A stretch of DNA of 64,000 nt from Pegoplata infirma (GCA_963921195.1 OY992540.1:16685136-16749135), one strand, 5' to 3'; counted from the stretch's first letter, positions 1-11,495 are shown. Notes: generated by a model not told the origin, from the sequence alone. Translations and numbers: made by a program.

Positions 1-62
1 ACAAAAAATAAAGTGCTTTGCCGAGACTTTTTCTTTGGAACGGTTGGTAGTTTCTGCCTGGG
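1..62. mobile_element. Terminal fragment of a CCCAGGCAG-ended DNA element
   Basis: The first 62 bases match the last ~62 bases of the complete element at 22783-23624, including the GTGCTTTGCCGAGAC stretch and the terminal TTTCTGCCTGGG. The rest of this copy lies outside the window. Differences are few, so the two copies are close relatives. Confidence 0.8.
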
Positions 63-79
63 TTGTTATTGATTAAATA

Positions 80-262
80 TTTAGCGTCCAACCTGAATCA
101 AATTGCGTCGCGTAAGGCGTAACGCCCAATAATTTTTCGTTTCTAATATTTAAATGTGACGTACCTAAATCAAACGGACGTAAAAATTTAAAATTTGATG
201 TGTTTGTTTTTGTTTTTTTTTACGTCTTGCGCGACGCAATTTGATTCAGGTTCGACCCTTAA
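80..262. mobile_element. Short TIR element (MITE-like)
   Basis: Inverted ends of about 23 bp: AACCTGAATCAAATTGCGTC at 90-109 and its complement ending at 252, with weaker complementarity continuing outward (GCGTC/GGGTC). The core is T-rich with no coding potential. A diverged fragment of the same end lies at 52150-52233. The target duplication is not clear, so outer limits are approximate. Confidence 0.65.
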
Positions 263-380
263 AAATAAAATAAATCGGTTTTGTATATGCATTGTTGTTA
301 GCAGCCAACGCACACACACACGCATAAACATTCAAGAATAACAAACACACTTTGTTAGTTATGTTCAAACAAACTGCGTA

Positions 381-1557
381 CACTAAGAAAATTATGTCAT
401 TAACTGTTTGTAGGTTCCCGAGTAAAAAAGATTATATATAATTTTACTTATTTTTATATAAACATATATTATTTGATAAATTTATACGTAAATTGTTTTG
501 CTATCATATAAGATTATATATATTTGCACTTCTTATTTTTTTCTTATATAAAATTATATAAAAGAAAATGTTAAGTTATACATAATAACATATGATTAAA
601 GTTAGTTTATATAATTACATATGAAATATAAAATTCTGTCTGTTTTTTTATATAATTTAATATAACAAAATATTTGAAGACATTTTATATAAAACTTTAT
701 GCAACTTTTTTCTGAATCATATGTAATCTTATATGAGTAAAATTAAAAAAAAAAAAATCTAAGTCCTTTATATATAATTTGATATAACTTTTGAAAATTT
801 TTATAAGTCCAGATTTTTTTTTTTTTTTTAAGTTCCAAACCTAAACCTTAAACATTTGTTTTAAAAATTTTATATGTTATTATATATAATGCAAAATTTA
901 TGAAAAAAAAAATCTAAGTTCTTTATATATAATTTAACATAATTTTTTTTTTTTTTGGGTTTTTTTTTGGATTTTTTTTTATTTAATTATATATAATTGC
1001 ATAAATTTTTCTAAAAAAGGGGCCAATTTTCGCATCAAATCATATAAAATTATATTAAAATCACATCAAATTATATCAAATTTAATGCAACTTTATATGG
1101 TTTTATCGACTCATTTTTCGCATCAAATTCTATATGAATATATATGATGTCGTTATATAATTAAATATAAACATATATAATCTTTTTTACTCGGGTTATT
1201 TTAAAAAGTAATCAGTAAAGTTATTTTAAAAGAAAAATCACTTATTTTATAAAGGATTTAATTTTTTTACTATTTCTGTAGTTTGAAAAATATAATTTAC
1301 TGTCTTAAAAATGAATTTTCTGTTACATTTATTTTCGGCAGTAAAAAAATTCTTCTATAGTTTTACTGTTTTTCAGTACAAAATAAGTGAATATTCAGTA
1401 GTTTTTTAATGTTTTGGTTAGTCATTAAATTAACATTTAAAATTGACTGTAATGAGTTTTTATTTTAAATGAAAAAACAGTGGAAAGGTTTTAAAATAAA
1501 ATTTCATTTGTTTTAAGTGAATATTCACTGGAATTTACCTACATAATTCTTTGAGTG
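381..1557. mobile_element. TA-flanked MITE, interrupted by a nested element
   Basis: Starts CACTAAGAAAATTATGT and ends ACATAATTCTTTGAGTG, imperfect inverted ends flanked by TA at 379-380 and 1558-1559. This matches the window's other CACTC-ended, TA-flanked elements (2895, 15561, 18257), which suggests Tc1/mariner-type MITEs. The interior is AT-rich and non-coding. A separate element at 417-1195 sits just inside its left end. Confidence 0.6.
417..1195. mobile_element. AT-rich TIR element, CCCGAGTAAAAAAG ends
   Basis: Ends are inverted: CCCGAGTAAAAAAGATTATA at 417-436, and its complement finishing at 1195. The interior is a run of degenerate TATATAAAATTATAT and CATCAAATTATAT blocks, giving extreme AT content. 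It splits the MITE at 381-1557 and is therefore younger. No confident target duplication is visible (TT or GGTT is possible). Confidence 0.65.
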
Positions 1558-1559
1558 TA

Positions 1560-2892
1560 ATTAATATGAGCATCTTCGTGATAGGTCCGAATTTAATTAA
1601 TTTTGTAGTTGAATTAACGAATTTAGTAATTAAAATTAATTTTTATTTGTTTCTGTGTGGGAACTCATTGTTAAATAATTTTTTAAAGAAACTACAAAAT
1701 TTAAAGATTCTCCCGTCCTCCAAGGGGTTAAAATTGTCTATATAATAAAGATCTTCTTCTTAAATGTTTGTTACTTTAAAGTCTATATAATTTTTTTTTA
1801 AATATTTACAACAATGACATGTTCCTCCTCATGTTGTGCGGATCACTTGTTGTATTTGTGTATATGAATCGGTTCCTTATAAGGTCTACTCTTCATGGTG
1901 GAGGCTAACAATTTTTCATATAATGACTTACAAATTATACAAGCGGCTTGTTAATGTTTAATTTATCAACAGCCAATAACAATAAAAGGTTAAAAATTAC
2001 AATTAACCAAGATGAAAATATCTATAATATATGTTGAGGAAATAAGCACTTTTGCAAGCCTATTCTTAACTTTGTGACAACTTTTGTCATAGAAGATTTC
2101 AGGATCGAATCTTCTAAGTTTTCCAAATTTGTAACACAACTTAACAACTATAGGAAATTTTGGAATCCAATTTTACTAATTTTACTGTTTTTTGGTTTTT
2201 CAAAATTTTAACCATAAAGTTTGTTAACACAATGACAGTTTTCAGTTAGCTGTCATAAGTCAATTAAAATATGAAACTAAAATATTATGTGACAATAGTT
2301 GGCTTAAAATAGAAGAATTTGTTTAAAGAAACTAAAAAAAAAATAATATTTTTAAATACAAGACTGCAAAATTTTAAGTTCAATCAAGATAAAGAATATT
2401 TTACATTTATTTTTGATTTATAGTTATGTTTTCATCAGAGTGATGAATTGACAACTTTTTGCTGTCAAAAGTCAATTATAAATACTATGAAAATCTTCGT
2501 GACATGACAACTGACAAAACTGTGTGACAATAAGAATTGTAATGTTTGTTTATAATACAACGTAATACTGTTCTGAACGAAATATTAGCTAATAGGAATT
2601 AATTAGGAATTAAAAAATGTCAGGGTTTGAATTTTATTAAAAAAATTTTTGAGGAAAATTAAAAGCAGCTTTCTTCGTCCTTCTTGACTGTCTATAATTA
2701 ACCATTTTAATGGCTGATATTTAGCCAGTGATGTTATCCAAAACGGTGCTCTGATACTGGACGAGATTTTTGCAAGGTTGGCAATCGATATCCACCCAGA
2801 ATAATGGTATTTGGCTATTGTACCGCAACCGATGAAATTTTTAGAATTTTTTAAGTGTTACTTCGTGTTTTTACCGGTTTATTTTCGTTATA
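1560..2892. other. AT-rich DNA, no feature recognised
   Basis: No open frame of note, no RNA gene and no clean inverted or direct repeat. The short frame at 1551 lies in AT-rich DNA and looks random. Confidence 0.5.
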
Positions 2893-3013
2893 TACACTCA
2901 AAAAATTATGTTAGTAAAATCAACTGAAAATGTCAGTTAAAATAACTACTTTGTAAGTTGTTTTGGGGTCAACTACTTTTTCAGTTAAATCAACTAGCAA
3001 TGTTAGTTATTTT

Positions 3014-3381
3014 TAGTGTCCGACCGAACGCACTTTTTCAGACCGAACCCGAAACTTCGGTAAACAGTGGCCGAACGTTACTTTTTGCCGAACTCCGTAA
3101 CCGAACCCGAACGTTCGGTCGGACACACAGTACAGACTAGTATGCAAACACTGATGCTAATTGCGTACTTTCCAATATGGTGGTATGGTTTTTAGTACAG
3201 AATTATCATCGCTGCCTAGTGTAAGTGTGCCTGTACGTGTGAGCTTTTGTGTATGTATTTATGTTGTTTGTTTACGTTTTGTATGAAACGTCAAAAGTTA
3301 CACCGTGTGCTGTCACTAATACTTACACACATCAAATGCACCTCTGTGAACCTACTACTCATGTACTGTGGTCGGACACTA
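3014..3381. mobile_element. hAT-like non-autonomous element, 368 bp
   Basis: Inverted ends TAGTGTCCGACC and GGTCGGACACTA, directly flanked by perfect 8-bp duplications GTTATTTT (3006-3013 and 3382-3389). An 8-bp duplication with these ends is the hAT signature. A further inverted copy of the end (GTTCGGTCGGACAC) lies about 100 bp inside. The 68-residue frame within it is not convincing as protein. Confidence 0.85.
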
Positions 3382-4134
3382 GTTATTTTAACTGACAAAA
3401 AACAACTGACTTATGTAGAAAAATCTACTTACATTTGTAGTCAAAACAGCTAACATGTAGTAAAAATAAAACTTTTTTTTTCAAAAAATCTTTCAGAAAA
3501 AAATTGAAGACCAAATTTTTTCCAAGTTTTTTTTTTTTTTTTTAAAAAGTTGTGAAAAATATATTTTTTTTTTGGAAAAAAAACTTTAAAAATTTTTCAG
3601 AGATAAAAAAAAATAAAATTAACTACTTTAAATAACTGTAACTACCATGCGCGGGTACAAGGGGGGGGGGGAAAAGGGGAAATTTCCCCCCCTAGACCAA
3701 ATTTCGAAAAGAAAAAAAGTGAAAAAAGAAAAAAAAGAAGAAAAAAAGAAAGAAAAGGAAAGAAAAGGAAAGAAAAGAAAAAGAAGAAAAAAAGAAAGAA
3801 GGAAATTTTCTAAAAAAATCTCGAAGTCCAAAAATTTTTCATAGAACAAAATTTGAAAATTTTAATAGGGAAAATTTTTAATTTTATTAAGGAAAAAGTG
3901 AATTAATCTGAAAATTTTCTGTGAAAAATATCTGTCAATCTTATTATGGATTTTGGCATAAACAAATTACTTAGAATATGCTTTTGTGTATAGAAAAATG
4001 TATATAAAAAATGTTTGTCTTCCACATAGCAATAGGAAAAATATCCTAAAATCTTAAAAATTTTGATAGTCGAACTTACATATGTATGTAAAACTATTTA
4101 AATTTTTTTTTCTAAAGAATAAACTTTTTCTAAA

Positions 4135-6190
4135 GAAAAAATTCTCAGAATCTGAGACTTTTTTTATTATGTAAAAAAGGTCTCAAAACTTATTTATAGG
4201 AAAAAGGTCGCAAAATAATTTTTCTATGGGAAAAAAGTCTCAGAATTTCTAAATTTGATACTAATTTTAAGGAAAAAGGTCTCAGAATCTGAGTCTTTTT
4301 TAAAATTAAAAAGGTCTCAAAGTCTGAGAATTTTTATTGTTAAAAAAAGCCTCAGAAGTTGAAACTTACGGAATTTGTAGAAGGTTGCAGAATCTGAGAC
4401 TTTTTCAACGGAATAACGGTCTTAGAATCTAAGACTTTTTTTATAGGAATAACTCGCCTCAACAACCCAGCAAAATTTTCGGTTGCAAAGAACCGATTGT
4501 GGAACAACTTATACTTCCCTAGAACCTGTTCTAATTCTTGTGCAACACCGATTCTTTTTACAAAGGGATTGTCCCAAAAGCAACAGGTGTTTGTAAGCAA
4601 AATTAGAACATATTTTTGTTCTTCGGAATCGGTTCTAGAAGTAAAATTTGGAACTGAAATGGGAATTAAAGAAATATTTTTAATTGAATTAATTTATTAA
4701 ACAAAGATAAATACAATCATATCTGACATAAAGTATTCACAGTTCTTAACACACATATATCCTTTTGCGCCTCCAAAATTGCATTTTGGGCCTTACAATA
4801 ATGACATGCCAGAACATGGATTTTCTGCAAACTAAAATAAAAAACATAATATTATTAGTATTTGACCCGACCCATATAATGAAAATTTAACTTACTCACC
4901 TTTTTATTAGCAATTTTCACGATTATATCCTGATATTTAAAGAGAACTTCATGTTTTTTCTTGGTTAACAAAAAAAGAAATGATTTTATTTTTTAATTTT
5001 TTTGACACATAATTTTTTTTCAATTCCTGAGAACCAAAATGTAATTAAACTTTGATTGCAGAGAACATGTTTCACAACAATTTTCACTTAACTTGTTCCG
5101 AATAACTAAAGTGTAATAGTGTATGATTACCGAAGAACCTGTTCTAGAACAAGTGTTGTCCGAATCGGTTCTGAAAAATTTTCCTGGGAATGTCATATGA
5201 CGCTGGGGCAAAACAAATATTGTAATGAAAATATATTAATAAATTAATAAATAAAAAAAAGGTCTCAAAATCTCAGAAAAATGTCTCAGAATCTCAGACT
5301 TTTTCTATAGGAAACAGATCTCAGAATCTATGACCTTTCTATAGGAAAAATGTCTTAAAGTCTGAGACGTTTTCTATAGGAAAAACATTTCCGAATCTGG
5401 GACTTTTTCTATAGGAAAGAGTCACAGAATCTTGAACTTTTTCTATAGGAAAAGTGTCTTAGAATCTGAAAAGATTTCAGAATCAGAAAAAGGTATCAAA
5501 ATTTGTCACTTCTTCTTTAGAGAAAAAGAGCCAGAATTTTAAACTTTTTCTATATAAGAAAAAGCTCTCAGAATCTGAGACTTTTTCTTTAGGAAAAAGG
5601 TCTGACAATCTGAGCATTTTTCTTTAGGAATAAGATCTTAGAATTTGAAACTTTTTCTTTAGGAGAAAGGTCTTAGAATCTGAGACTTTTTCTATTGAAA
5701 CAGGTCGAAGAATCTAAGACTTTTTCTATAGAAAAGAGGTCTCAGAATCTAAAATTTTTTCAGTACGAAACAAATCTAATAATCAGAGACCTCTCTATAG
5801 GAAAAATGTCTCAATAATGTCTCAATAATGAGACTTTTTCTATAGTAAAATATCTAGAAATCTGAGATATTTTCTGTGGAAAAAAATTCTTAGAATCTGA
5901 AAATTTTTCTATACGAAAAAAGTCTCAGATTCTGAGACATTTTTCGTAAAGAAGAAGTCTTATATTCTGATACATTTTCTATATAGGAAGAATTTCTTCT
6001 ATTAAAAAATTCTCAGATTTAGACTCTTCTTATGAATACGAAAATATACAATTTTTCTATACGAAAATAGTCCCAGATTCTGAGACATTTTTCGTAAAGA
6101 AAATGTTATATTCTGAGACATTTTCCTATAAAAAGTAATTAGTTCACTAAAAATGTCTCAACATCTGATGATTTCTATGTAGGGAGAATT
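4135..6190. repeat. Minisatellite array 1 (CTCAGAATCTGAG units, ~36-40 bp)
   Basis: Diverged tandem units of the form GTCTCAGAATCTGAGACTTT plus TTCTATAGGAAAAAG. The core CTCAGAATCTGAG is nearly self-complementary. The array runs at about 4135-4460 and 5250-6190 and is split by the TIR element at 4466-5188. Homologous arrays occur at 9990-10725 and 41725-43010. Not coding. Confidence 0.8.
4466..5188. mobile_element. TIR element inside minisatellite array 1
   Basis: Ends CCCAGCAAAATTTTC and GAAAAATTTTCCTGGG are inverted, followed inwards by AGAACCGATT on both sides and repeated GTTCTAGAAC palindromes. AA flanks both ends, possibly a 2-bp duplication like the GA of the CCCAGGCAG element at 22783. 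It interrupts the minisatellite. No transposase is present. Confidence 0.6.
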
Positions 6191-6648
6191 TCTTCTATTA
6201 AAAAATTCCCTTCGTATGTATACGAAAAATATACAATTTTCTTTTAAAACAAATTTAAAAAAATTGATCTAAACGAAATATGATCATGAAAAACAATCCT
6301 CCTTCGGCAAAAACTTATAAATTTGATGATTTTATAGCTTTTCCATCACCTTTTTTTGTAAAAAAAAACGTATCCCTTTTTTTGATCGTCAACAAAGGTG
6401 AATTTATAATTTTTTTTCGAAGTAAAAAAATTTCCCCCCCCCCAAACCCAAAAGCTGTACCCGCCACTGGTAACTACATTATAGTACTTTTTGGTTAGTT
6501 ATTAAAAAAATAACTTAAAATAACTATCAGAAATAGTTGTTTGATATTTTTCATACAAAAACAACTGACTTTGTAGTTGAAAACAACTTACTACTGCAAA
6601 ATATACAAACAACTAACATGTAGTAACTTATATAATGTTCTGAGTGTA

Positions 6649-7082
6649 GGCCAATACCTTTAAAATACCGTTTCAAACGGCCATTCTTTCAAGACCACGG
6701 GTTCGGACCCCACGGGTCCAAACACTGTTAATTTTGACCCAAAACTTGTGTCCGTTTCGCTCTACCTTGCTTAGTTTTTGAGATACGGTAATAAGGGGTC
6801 TGATAGGGTCATGAAAATCTTAAAAACTAGGTTACTTAAAAACTATTAATTGGAGGGCTTTCGGGTATTTTGCGGAAGTGTTCTACGAGTCAAGGGCTAC
6901 AAAAATGCCGTTGGATCTTTTCTCGTGTTGGCAGTATTTACCGAGATATGTGCATATATAATATCTCGGGAATTTAAAATGTTAGATGTAAAATTTGGGT
7001 CTTGAGACCCTGACAGATATGCAGAGTTAGGCTATTCCAAATTTTTCTTTATAGTCTTTCTTTTTTTGTGCCAAACAACATG
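6649..7082. repeat. Dispersed repeat, copy 1 (uninterrupted)
   Basis: Matches 22500-23790 over motifs such as GGGTTCGGACCCCA, GTGTCCGTTTCGCTCTA, TTAGTTTTTGAGATACGGTA and TCTCGTGTTGGCAGTATTTA. At 6950-6953 it preserves the empty site (ACCGAGATATG) into which the element at 22783-23624 inserted in the other copy. Its class is unknown. Confidence 0.6.
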
Positions 7083-7728
7083 CAAATAAATAAATAAAAA
7101 AAATTGCAGGGGCGTTTTTTTTTTGGGGGGGAGATTTGGTAGTACTAATTTGGGGGGGGGCACATTTCTTCTCAAATAAGTGTTTAAAAAATTCATTCTT
7201 ATGCCTTTTCCACTAAAGAAATACAAGTTTATTATTATTTAAAAAAAATTTATTCCACGTCCATAAAAGGGGGGGGGGGCGGACCGAAAAAACTATATAT
7301 TATAATTCTGTGGGTCCAAATGCAGGACTTTGAACTTCTTGTAGCATAAAAATTTTGCATTTGTTAAACAAATACACAAAAAATCAAGTAAAAATATGGT
7401 ATTATTCAGAGGTTGGTTTAGTTCTTCAAGGTGGAATTTTTTCCCCCTGGTCCGATTTTGCTCCTTTAAGAACTTAACCTGCCTAGGAACATAAGACATA
7501 TTCGTGCCAAATGTCGGGAGTCTAGCTCTTTAATTATGGACTGCATCGTGTTAACTACAGACGGACAGACAGACGTACGGACCGACGGACGGACATCGCT
7601 AGAATGTCTTAGAATCGATCGCTGATCATAAATATATATACTTTATGGGGTCCTAAGACCGATATTTTGATGCGTTACACACGGAATGACAAATTGAGTA
7701 TATTCCCATACTGTAGTTGGAGGGTATA
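7083..7728 (-). mobile_element. HINE/DINE-1-like element, 3'-truncated
   Basis: Read on the minus strand it begins TTATACCCTCCAACTACAG, followed by ACCCCATAAAGTATATATAT, GATCG and a GTCY-rich block (GTCCGTCCGTCGGTCC). This is the order seen in Drosophila mini-me/DINE-1/HINE elements, which are non-autonomous Helentron-derived repeats. The 3' stem-loop (ATTCGGC/GCCGAAT) and CTTGT end are missing. Compare the complete relatives at 14888-15546 and 21302-21992. Confidence 0.75.
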
Positions 7729-8822
7729 AAAAATATTTATTCGACGCCCATAATAGTGGGGCGGACCGAAAAAACGAAATTTTCTAGTTCTCTAGGTCCT
7801 CTTATTGTTACATAAAAATGTTGCATTTGTTAAACAAAAACACAAAAAAACTACAGACGGACATCGCTAGAATGTAGGGTTGCCAGACGGTCTGGAATGA
7901 CCTGGATTTTCCAGTTTTTTTAAGTCTGGTCAAATTTCCAGCTAAAATACAATTTGTCCAGTTAATTTTTTTTTTTTTTTTTAATTTTAACAATAATTTT
8001 TTTTATTAAATATTTTACAATCTCGTTCGAGCGAGATTTCGATCATATGGTTCTGTATCATTTTATACACAACCGTATGATCGAAACGCCGTTCGAACGA
8101 GATTTCAACTCAGGGGTGAATTAGGTATAACACACTAATCATGAATAAAACATAAATGCCTCTTTTGGCTACGGCAAAATGTGCTCTTTTTTCTGCATAT
8201 TCGCTTCTTTTTTTACATCTTTTTCGAGCATATCGCGCAGTGTAGCGTTGATTTCGGCACCAATGTTTTTCTTAAGCTCGCCGATGATTTGAGGACAAAA
8301 ATAAGTCTGGATGGATCAAATCTGCAAATGAGAGTCAGTTGTTGTCTCTTTTGACATCGCACGTCCGGGAAATTTTAACTGGACTCCTAGATTTCCAGAT
8401 TGGACCACTTTGGACTTATATTTGAGGGGTAAAAGGAAAGGAAAAATATACGCCATAAATTCTCAGACCAATGAAGAGCTAAACATCAACATTTTGAGAT
8501 GCTCTAAAAAATCATGGAAATGCTGATTTTGCAGTGGCTAATAGAAACGGATATTTAAATGATGTTATATTTGAAAAGTATTCCAAAATAAAAATATTGG
8601 ACTATTAAATAAAAAATATATGTATGGGTCCAGTTACTTTTCAAAATCCAGCTGAAAATTTTCCATTACCTAGTTATTTGACTTTCAGTCTCTGGGAACC
8701 CTACTATAATGTCTTAGAATCGATCACTGATCACACTTTATGGGGTCCTAGATCGATATTTTGATACATAACACACGGAATGACAAAGTGAGTATACCCT
8801 TATACTGTTGTTGGAGGGTATA
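7729..8822 (-). mobile_element. HINE/DINE-1-like element, 3'-truncated, split by a hAT-like insertion
   Basis: Same family as its neighbour and directly abutting it head to tail. Present are the 5' end (GTATACCCTCCAACAACAG), the ACCCCATAAAG block and a very short GTCC remnant. The element at 7875-8703 interrupts it within the block that reads CATCGCTAGAATGTCTTAG in intact copies. The 3' stem-loop is absent. Confidence 0.72.
7875..8703. mobile_element. hAT-like non-autonomous element, 829 bp
   Basis: Ends TAGGGTTGCCAGA and TCTGGGAACCCTA are near-perfect inverted repeats with hAT-type sequence. Flanks CTAGAATG (7867-7874) and CTATAATG (8704-8711) are an 8-bp duplication with one mismatch. Removing the element and one flank restores the HINE consensus. 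Inside, CGTTCGAGCGAGATTTCGAT and GATCGAAACGCCGTTCGAAC form an internal inverted repeat. No transposase. Confidence 0.85.
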
Positions 8823-9003
8823 CAAAAAATTATGGTACTCGCACTTTTAGGTTAAAATTATCTCGGAACACCCGTGAAAGTTTGTCTCAAGTTCTATGAA
8901 AGTGTCAAGGGCAAGAAATTTTGAGATTTTATTCGAAAAATTTCGTGAATGTGGGAAAAACCAAAATTTTTTACAAAATTTCAAATAGCGATATCTCGAA
9001 AAC
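8823..9003. repeat. Dispersed repeat fragment related to 54590-54830
   Basis: Shares diverged stretches with 54590-54830: GAGACAAACTTT-like, CTATGAAAGTGTC, TTTTTTACAAAATTTCAAAT and GATATCTCGAAAACC. The class is not recognised and it has no coding frame. Confidence 0.4.
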
Positions 9004-9029
9004 CCTTCCACCAGGGCCGCTTTATGGTA

Positions 9030-9795
9030 TGGCGGGGCCCTGGGCACTAGCGTGGCCCATCAACATATGGAAAAATACCAAGTATAACTCACCACTAAAC
9101 GTACCTCAAAATTAGATAGATGGCATCGTAAGGAACAATTTGCGCCAAATTTCAGCACCCTACAACGATTGGAAGGGGATGCTAACTGATCAACAGTGTT
9201 TGCAACCTCCAAAGAAATCTTAAAAAAAGTTTTTATTGCATCTGAAAAATAACCATATGGAATGGTAACGTAACAAGAGCACATTACTCACATGTGGCCA
9301 TTTTGTCCTAAGATTGTCCTTAAACAAAAAAAAAAATACATATTAAAAATAGCGGAACCCTGCATTTCACTAAAACCGCTATAACTCAAAAACTATGCGG
9401 ACTATCAAGTTGCGATAAAGTTAATTTAAAAGGTAATACAAATATCTTTATTTTGAGTATAATATCAAAAATTTTTTGTTTTGTTTTTTTCCTACTCGAA
9501 ACTAAAATGTCCTTATTGTCCTTTGTAGACTACCTTAAGGCAAAATGGCAATTTGTAACTTATGTGCTCTTGTAACGATACCATTCCATGCAGTAATTTT
9601 TAGGATTGCAAAAATGTTTTCTTTAGGTTTCTTCGGAGGTCGCAAACACATGTGATCAGTTAGCATCCCCTTCTAATCGTCGTAGGGTGCTGCATTTTGG
9701 CGCAAAATATTAGTTTCGATACCATCTTTAATTTTTTAAGGTACGTTGACCTGTAGCGAAGCAAAAGGAGTTTTGGGCCACCATACTGGGCATAC
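9030..9795. mobile_element. Foldback element with ~250 bp diverged arms
   Basis: The left arm (about 9030-9320) and right arm (about 9500-9795) are inverted copies. Examples are GATGGCATCG/CGATACCATC, AGCACCCTACAACGATT/CGTCGTAGGGTGCT, GGGGATGCTAACTGATCA/TGATCAGTTAGCATCCCC, and CATATGGAATGGTAACGTAA against its complement. Arms are 80-90% similar by eye. Left outer sequence CAGGGCCGCTTTATGG resembles a hAT terminus, but no duplication was found. Confidence 0.6.
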
Positions 9796-9989
9796 AAAAA
9801 TTTGGGGTCCGCTGGAAAGTAAAAAGTCTCATGACAAAAAAACCTTGGAACAAATTAAGCTTATGTTATTACCTGTCTTAAGACAAAGAAACTAAAACAA
9901 AATTTTTTGAATAGGGATATTCTGGCTCGAGGTAATTTTTCTTTACTTTTTAAAACCATAATATTTGTGTGGAACAATTTAGTTTTAAT

Positions 9990-10725
9990 GAGACCTTTTC
10001 TATCGCAGAATCTGAGACTTTTCCTATACGAAAAATGTCTCAGAATCTTAAACTTTTTCAATACGAAAAATGTCTTAGAATCTGAAACTTTTTTGATATG
10101 AAAAATTTCTAAGAATCTGAAACTTTTTCGATATGAAGAATGTCTAAGAATCTGAAGTTTTTTCTACACGAAAAATGTCTCAAAGTTTGCTACAATTTCT
10201 GTACGAAAATTTTTTTAAAATCTTAGAAAGTTTTTGTACAAAAAATGTGTTAGTATTTAAAATTTTTTTATACGAAAAATGTCTTAAATCGGAGACTTCC
10301 TCAACAATGTGGTTTTAATGAAAATTTGGTTTTAATGAGACCTTTTCTATCTCAGAATCTAAGACTTTTCCTATACGAAAAATTTCTCAGAATCTGATTG
10401 TGATACTTTATCTACATGAAAAATGTCTCAAAATCTGAAACTTTATCTGCAAGAAAAATGTCTTACATTTGAGACATTTTCTATATCAAAAATGTCTCAG
10501 AATCTGAGACTTTTTTTATACGAAGCATGTTTTAGAATCTAAGACTTTTTCTTTGTGAAACACGTCTCAAAATCTGATACATTTTCCATACGAAAAATGT
10601 CCCGGAATCTGAGACTTTTTCTATACGAAAAATGTCTCAGAATCTCAGACTTTTTCATTACGAAAAATGTCTTAGAATCTGAGACGTTTTCTATATGAAA
10701 ATTGTATCAAAATGTGAGATGTATT
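9990..10725. repeat. Minisatellite array 2 (CTCAGAATCTGAG units)
   Basis: Tandem ~37-bp units ACGAAAAATGTCTCAGAATC followed by TGAGACTTTTTCTAT, variably diverged. A partial internal duplication repeats TTTTAATGAGACCTTTTCT at 9986 and 10334. Same repeat as at 4135-6190 and 41725-43010. Confidence 0.8.
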
Positions 10726-11487
10726 TAAAACGGACAAACTTATTAGTAAATTTACTAATTTAAATTTATAAGTGCGTATTAACGAAACACAAACAATAAA
10801 AATCACAGCTTCAAATTCGTCTGAATTAAAATATAAATTTCGTATTTAAATATATTTTTTTGGTATTTAAAAATTTCTGTGTCATTAGGTTGTGTATTTT
10901 TTCTTGTTCTTCTTTTTAAAAGATCAAAAAGATATGAAAACAAAAATATTTTTATATTTTGTCTCGTTGTATTTTTGGTTTTGAAAATAAAAGTCAAATA
11001 ACTAACGAATTAAAAATTGTCAAACATCTAAGAAAATGACAGTGAATAATGAATGTGTTTGAGCCCAGTGGACATGTTAACAGTTTAAACAATAAAAAAA
11101 AGTGTAATATAAAAAATAATAATAAAAAAAAAATGCCCGAGGATATAAACATTATATGTATAATATATGAACACGAGAAGATTTTATAATAAAGATAAAC
11201 AAATATTTTAAAAATAAACGAAAAATTTAAATTAAATAAGGTTAAAATTGAAAAAATAAAAAAATGTACATATATACATATTTGGCTAAAATATGTATAT
11301 TTATACTTACATTATTCATTTAAATACAAATTTTAAGTCAAAATACTTTTAAATTTTTTTTTATAAACCCGATGAAAAATGATGTATATATGACCATATA
11401 TAGGCAAATGCATATATGATCATATTTGGATCATGAATGATTATATGATGGGATATATGGGATCATTTGATAATATATGACCCAAAT
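10726..11487. other. AT-rich DNA with degenerate CATATATGATC motifs
   Basis: Up to about 11370 nothing is recognised. From 11380 to 11487 and again at 13574-13680 there are loosely repeated CATATATGATCAT/ATATATGGGATC motifs, presumably one pre-existing repeat now split by the foldback at 11496-13565. Confidence 0.45.
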
Positions 11488-11495
11488 ATGCTCAT

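Larger units (their letters stand above)
3646..6469. mobile_element. hAT-like element carrying a minisatellite, 2.8 kb
   Basis: Ends CATGCGCGGGTACA and TGTACCCGCCACTG are inverted repeats next to G/C-runs, with perfect 8-bp duplications GTAACTAC at 3638-3645 and 6470-6477. The interior holds no transposase frame. It is filled by a GA-rich tract, a minisatellite built on CTCAGAATCTGAG, and another TIR element at 4466-5188. By ends and duplication size it is a non-autonomous hAT. Confidence 0.82.
2895..6646. mobile_element. TA-flanked MITE carrying two nested hAT-like insertions
   Basis: Ends CACTCAAAAAATTAT and ATAATGTTCTGAGTG are inverted repeats flanked by TA (2893-2894, 6647-6648). The element's own sequence is 2895-3013, 3382-3645 and 6470-6646, rich in GTTAGTT/AACTAAC-like motifs (CAACTGA, TTAGTTATTTT). 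The two interruptions each have a perfect 8-bp duplication. Confidence 0.65.

Noticed and set aside
3628..3849. Lys/Glu-rich and Phe-rich frames on opposite strands
   Set aside because: Translations of a purine-rich GAAAAAGAAAG tract at the edge of a hAT-like element.
4135..6190. CRISPR-like array (regular ~37-bp repeats)
   Set aside because: Units are contiguous without unique spacers, diverged, and in a eukaryotic genome. It is a minisatellite.
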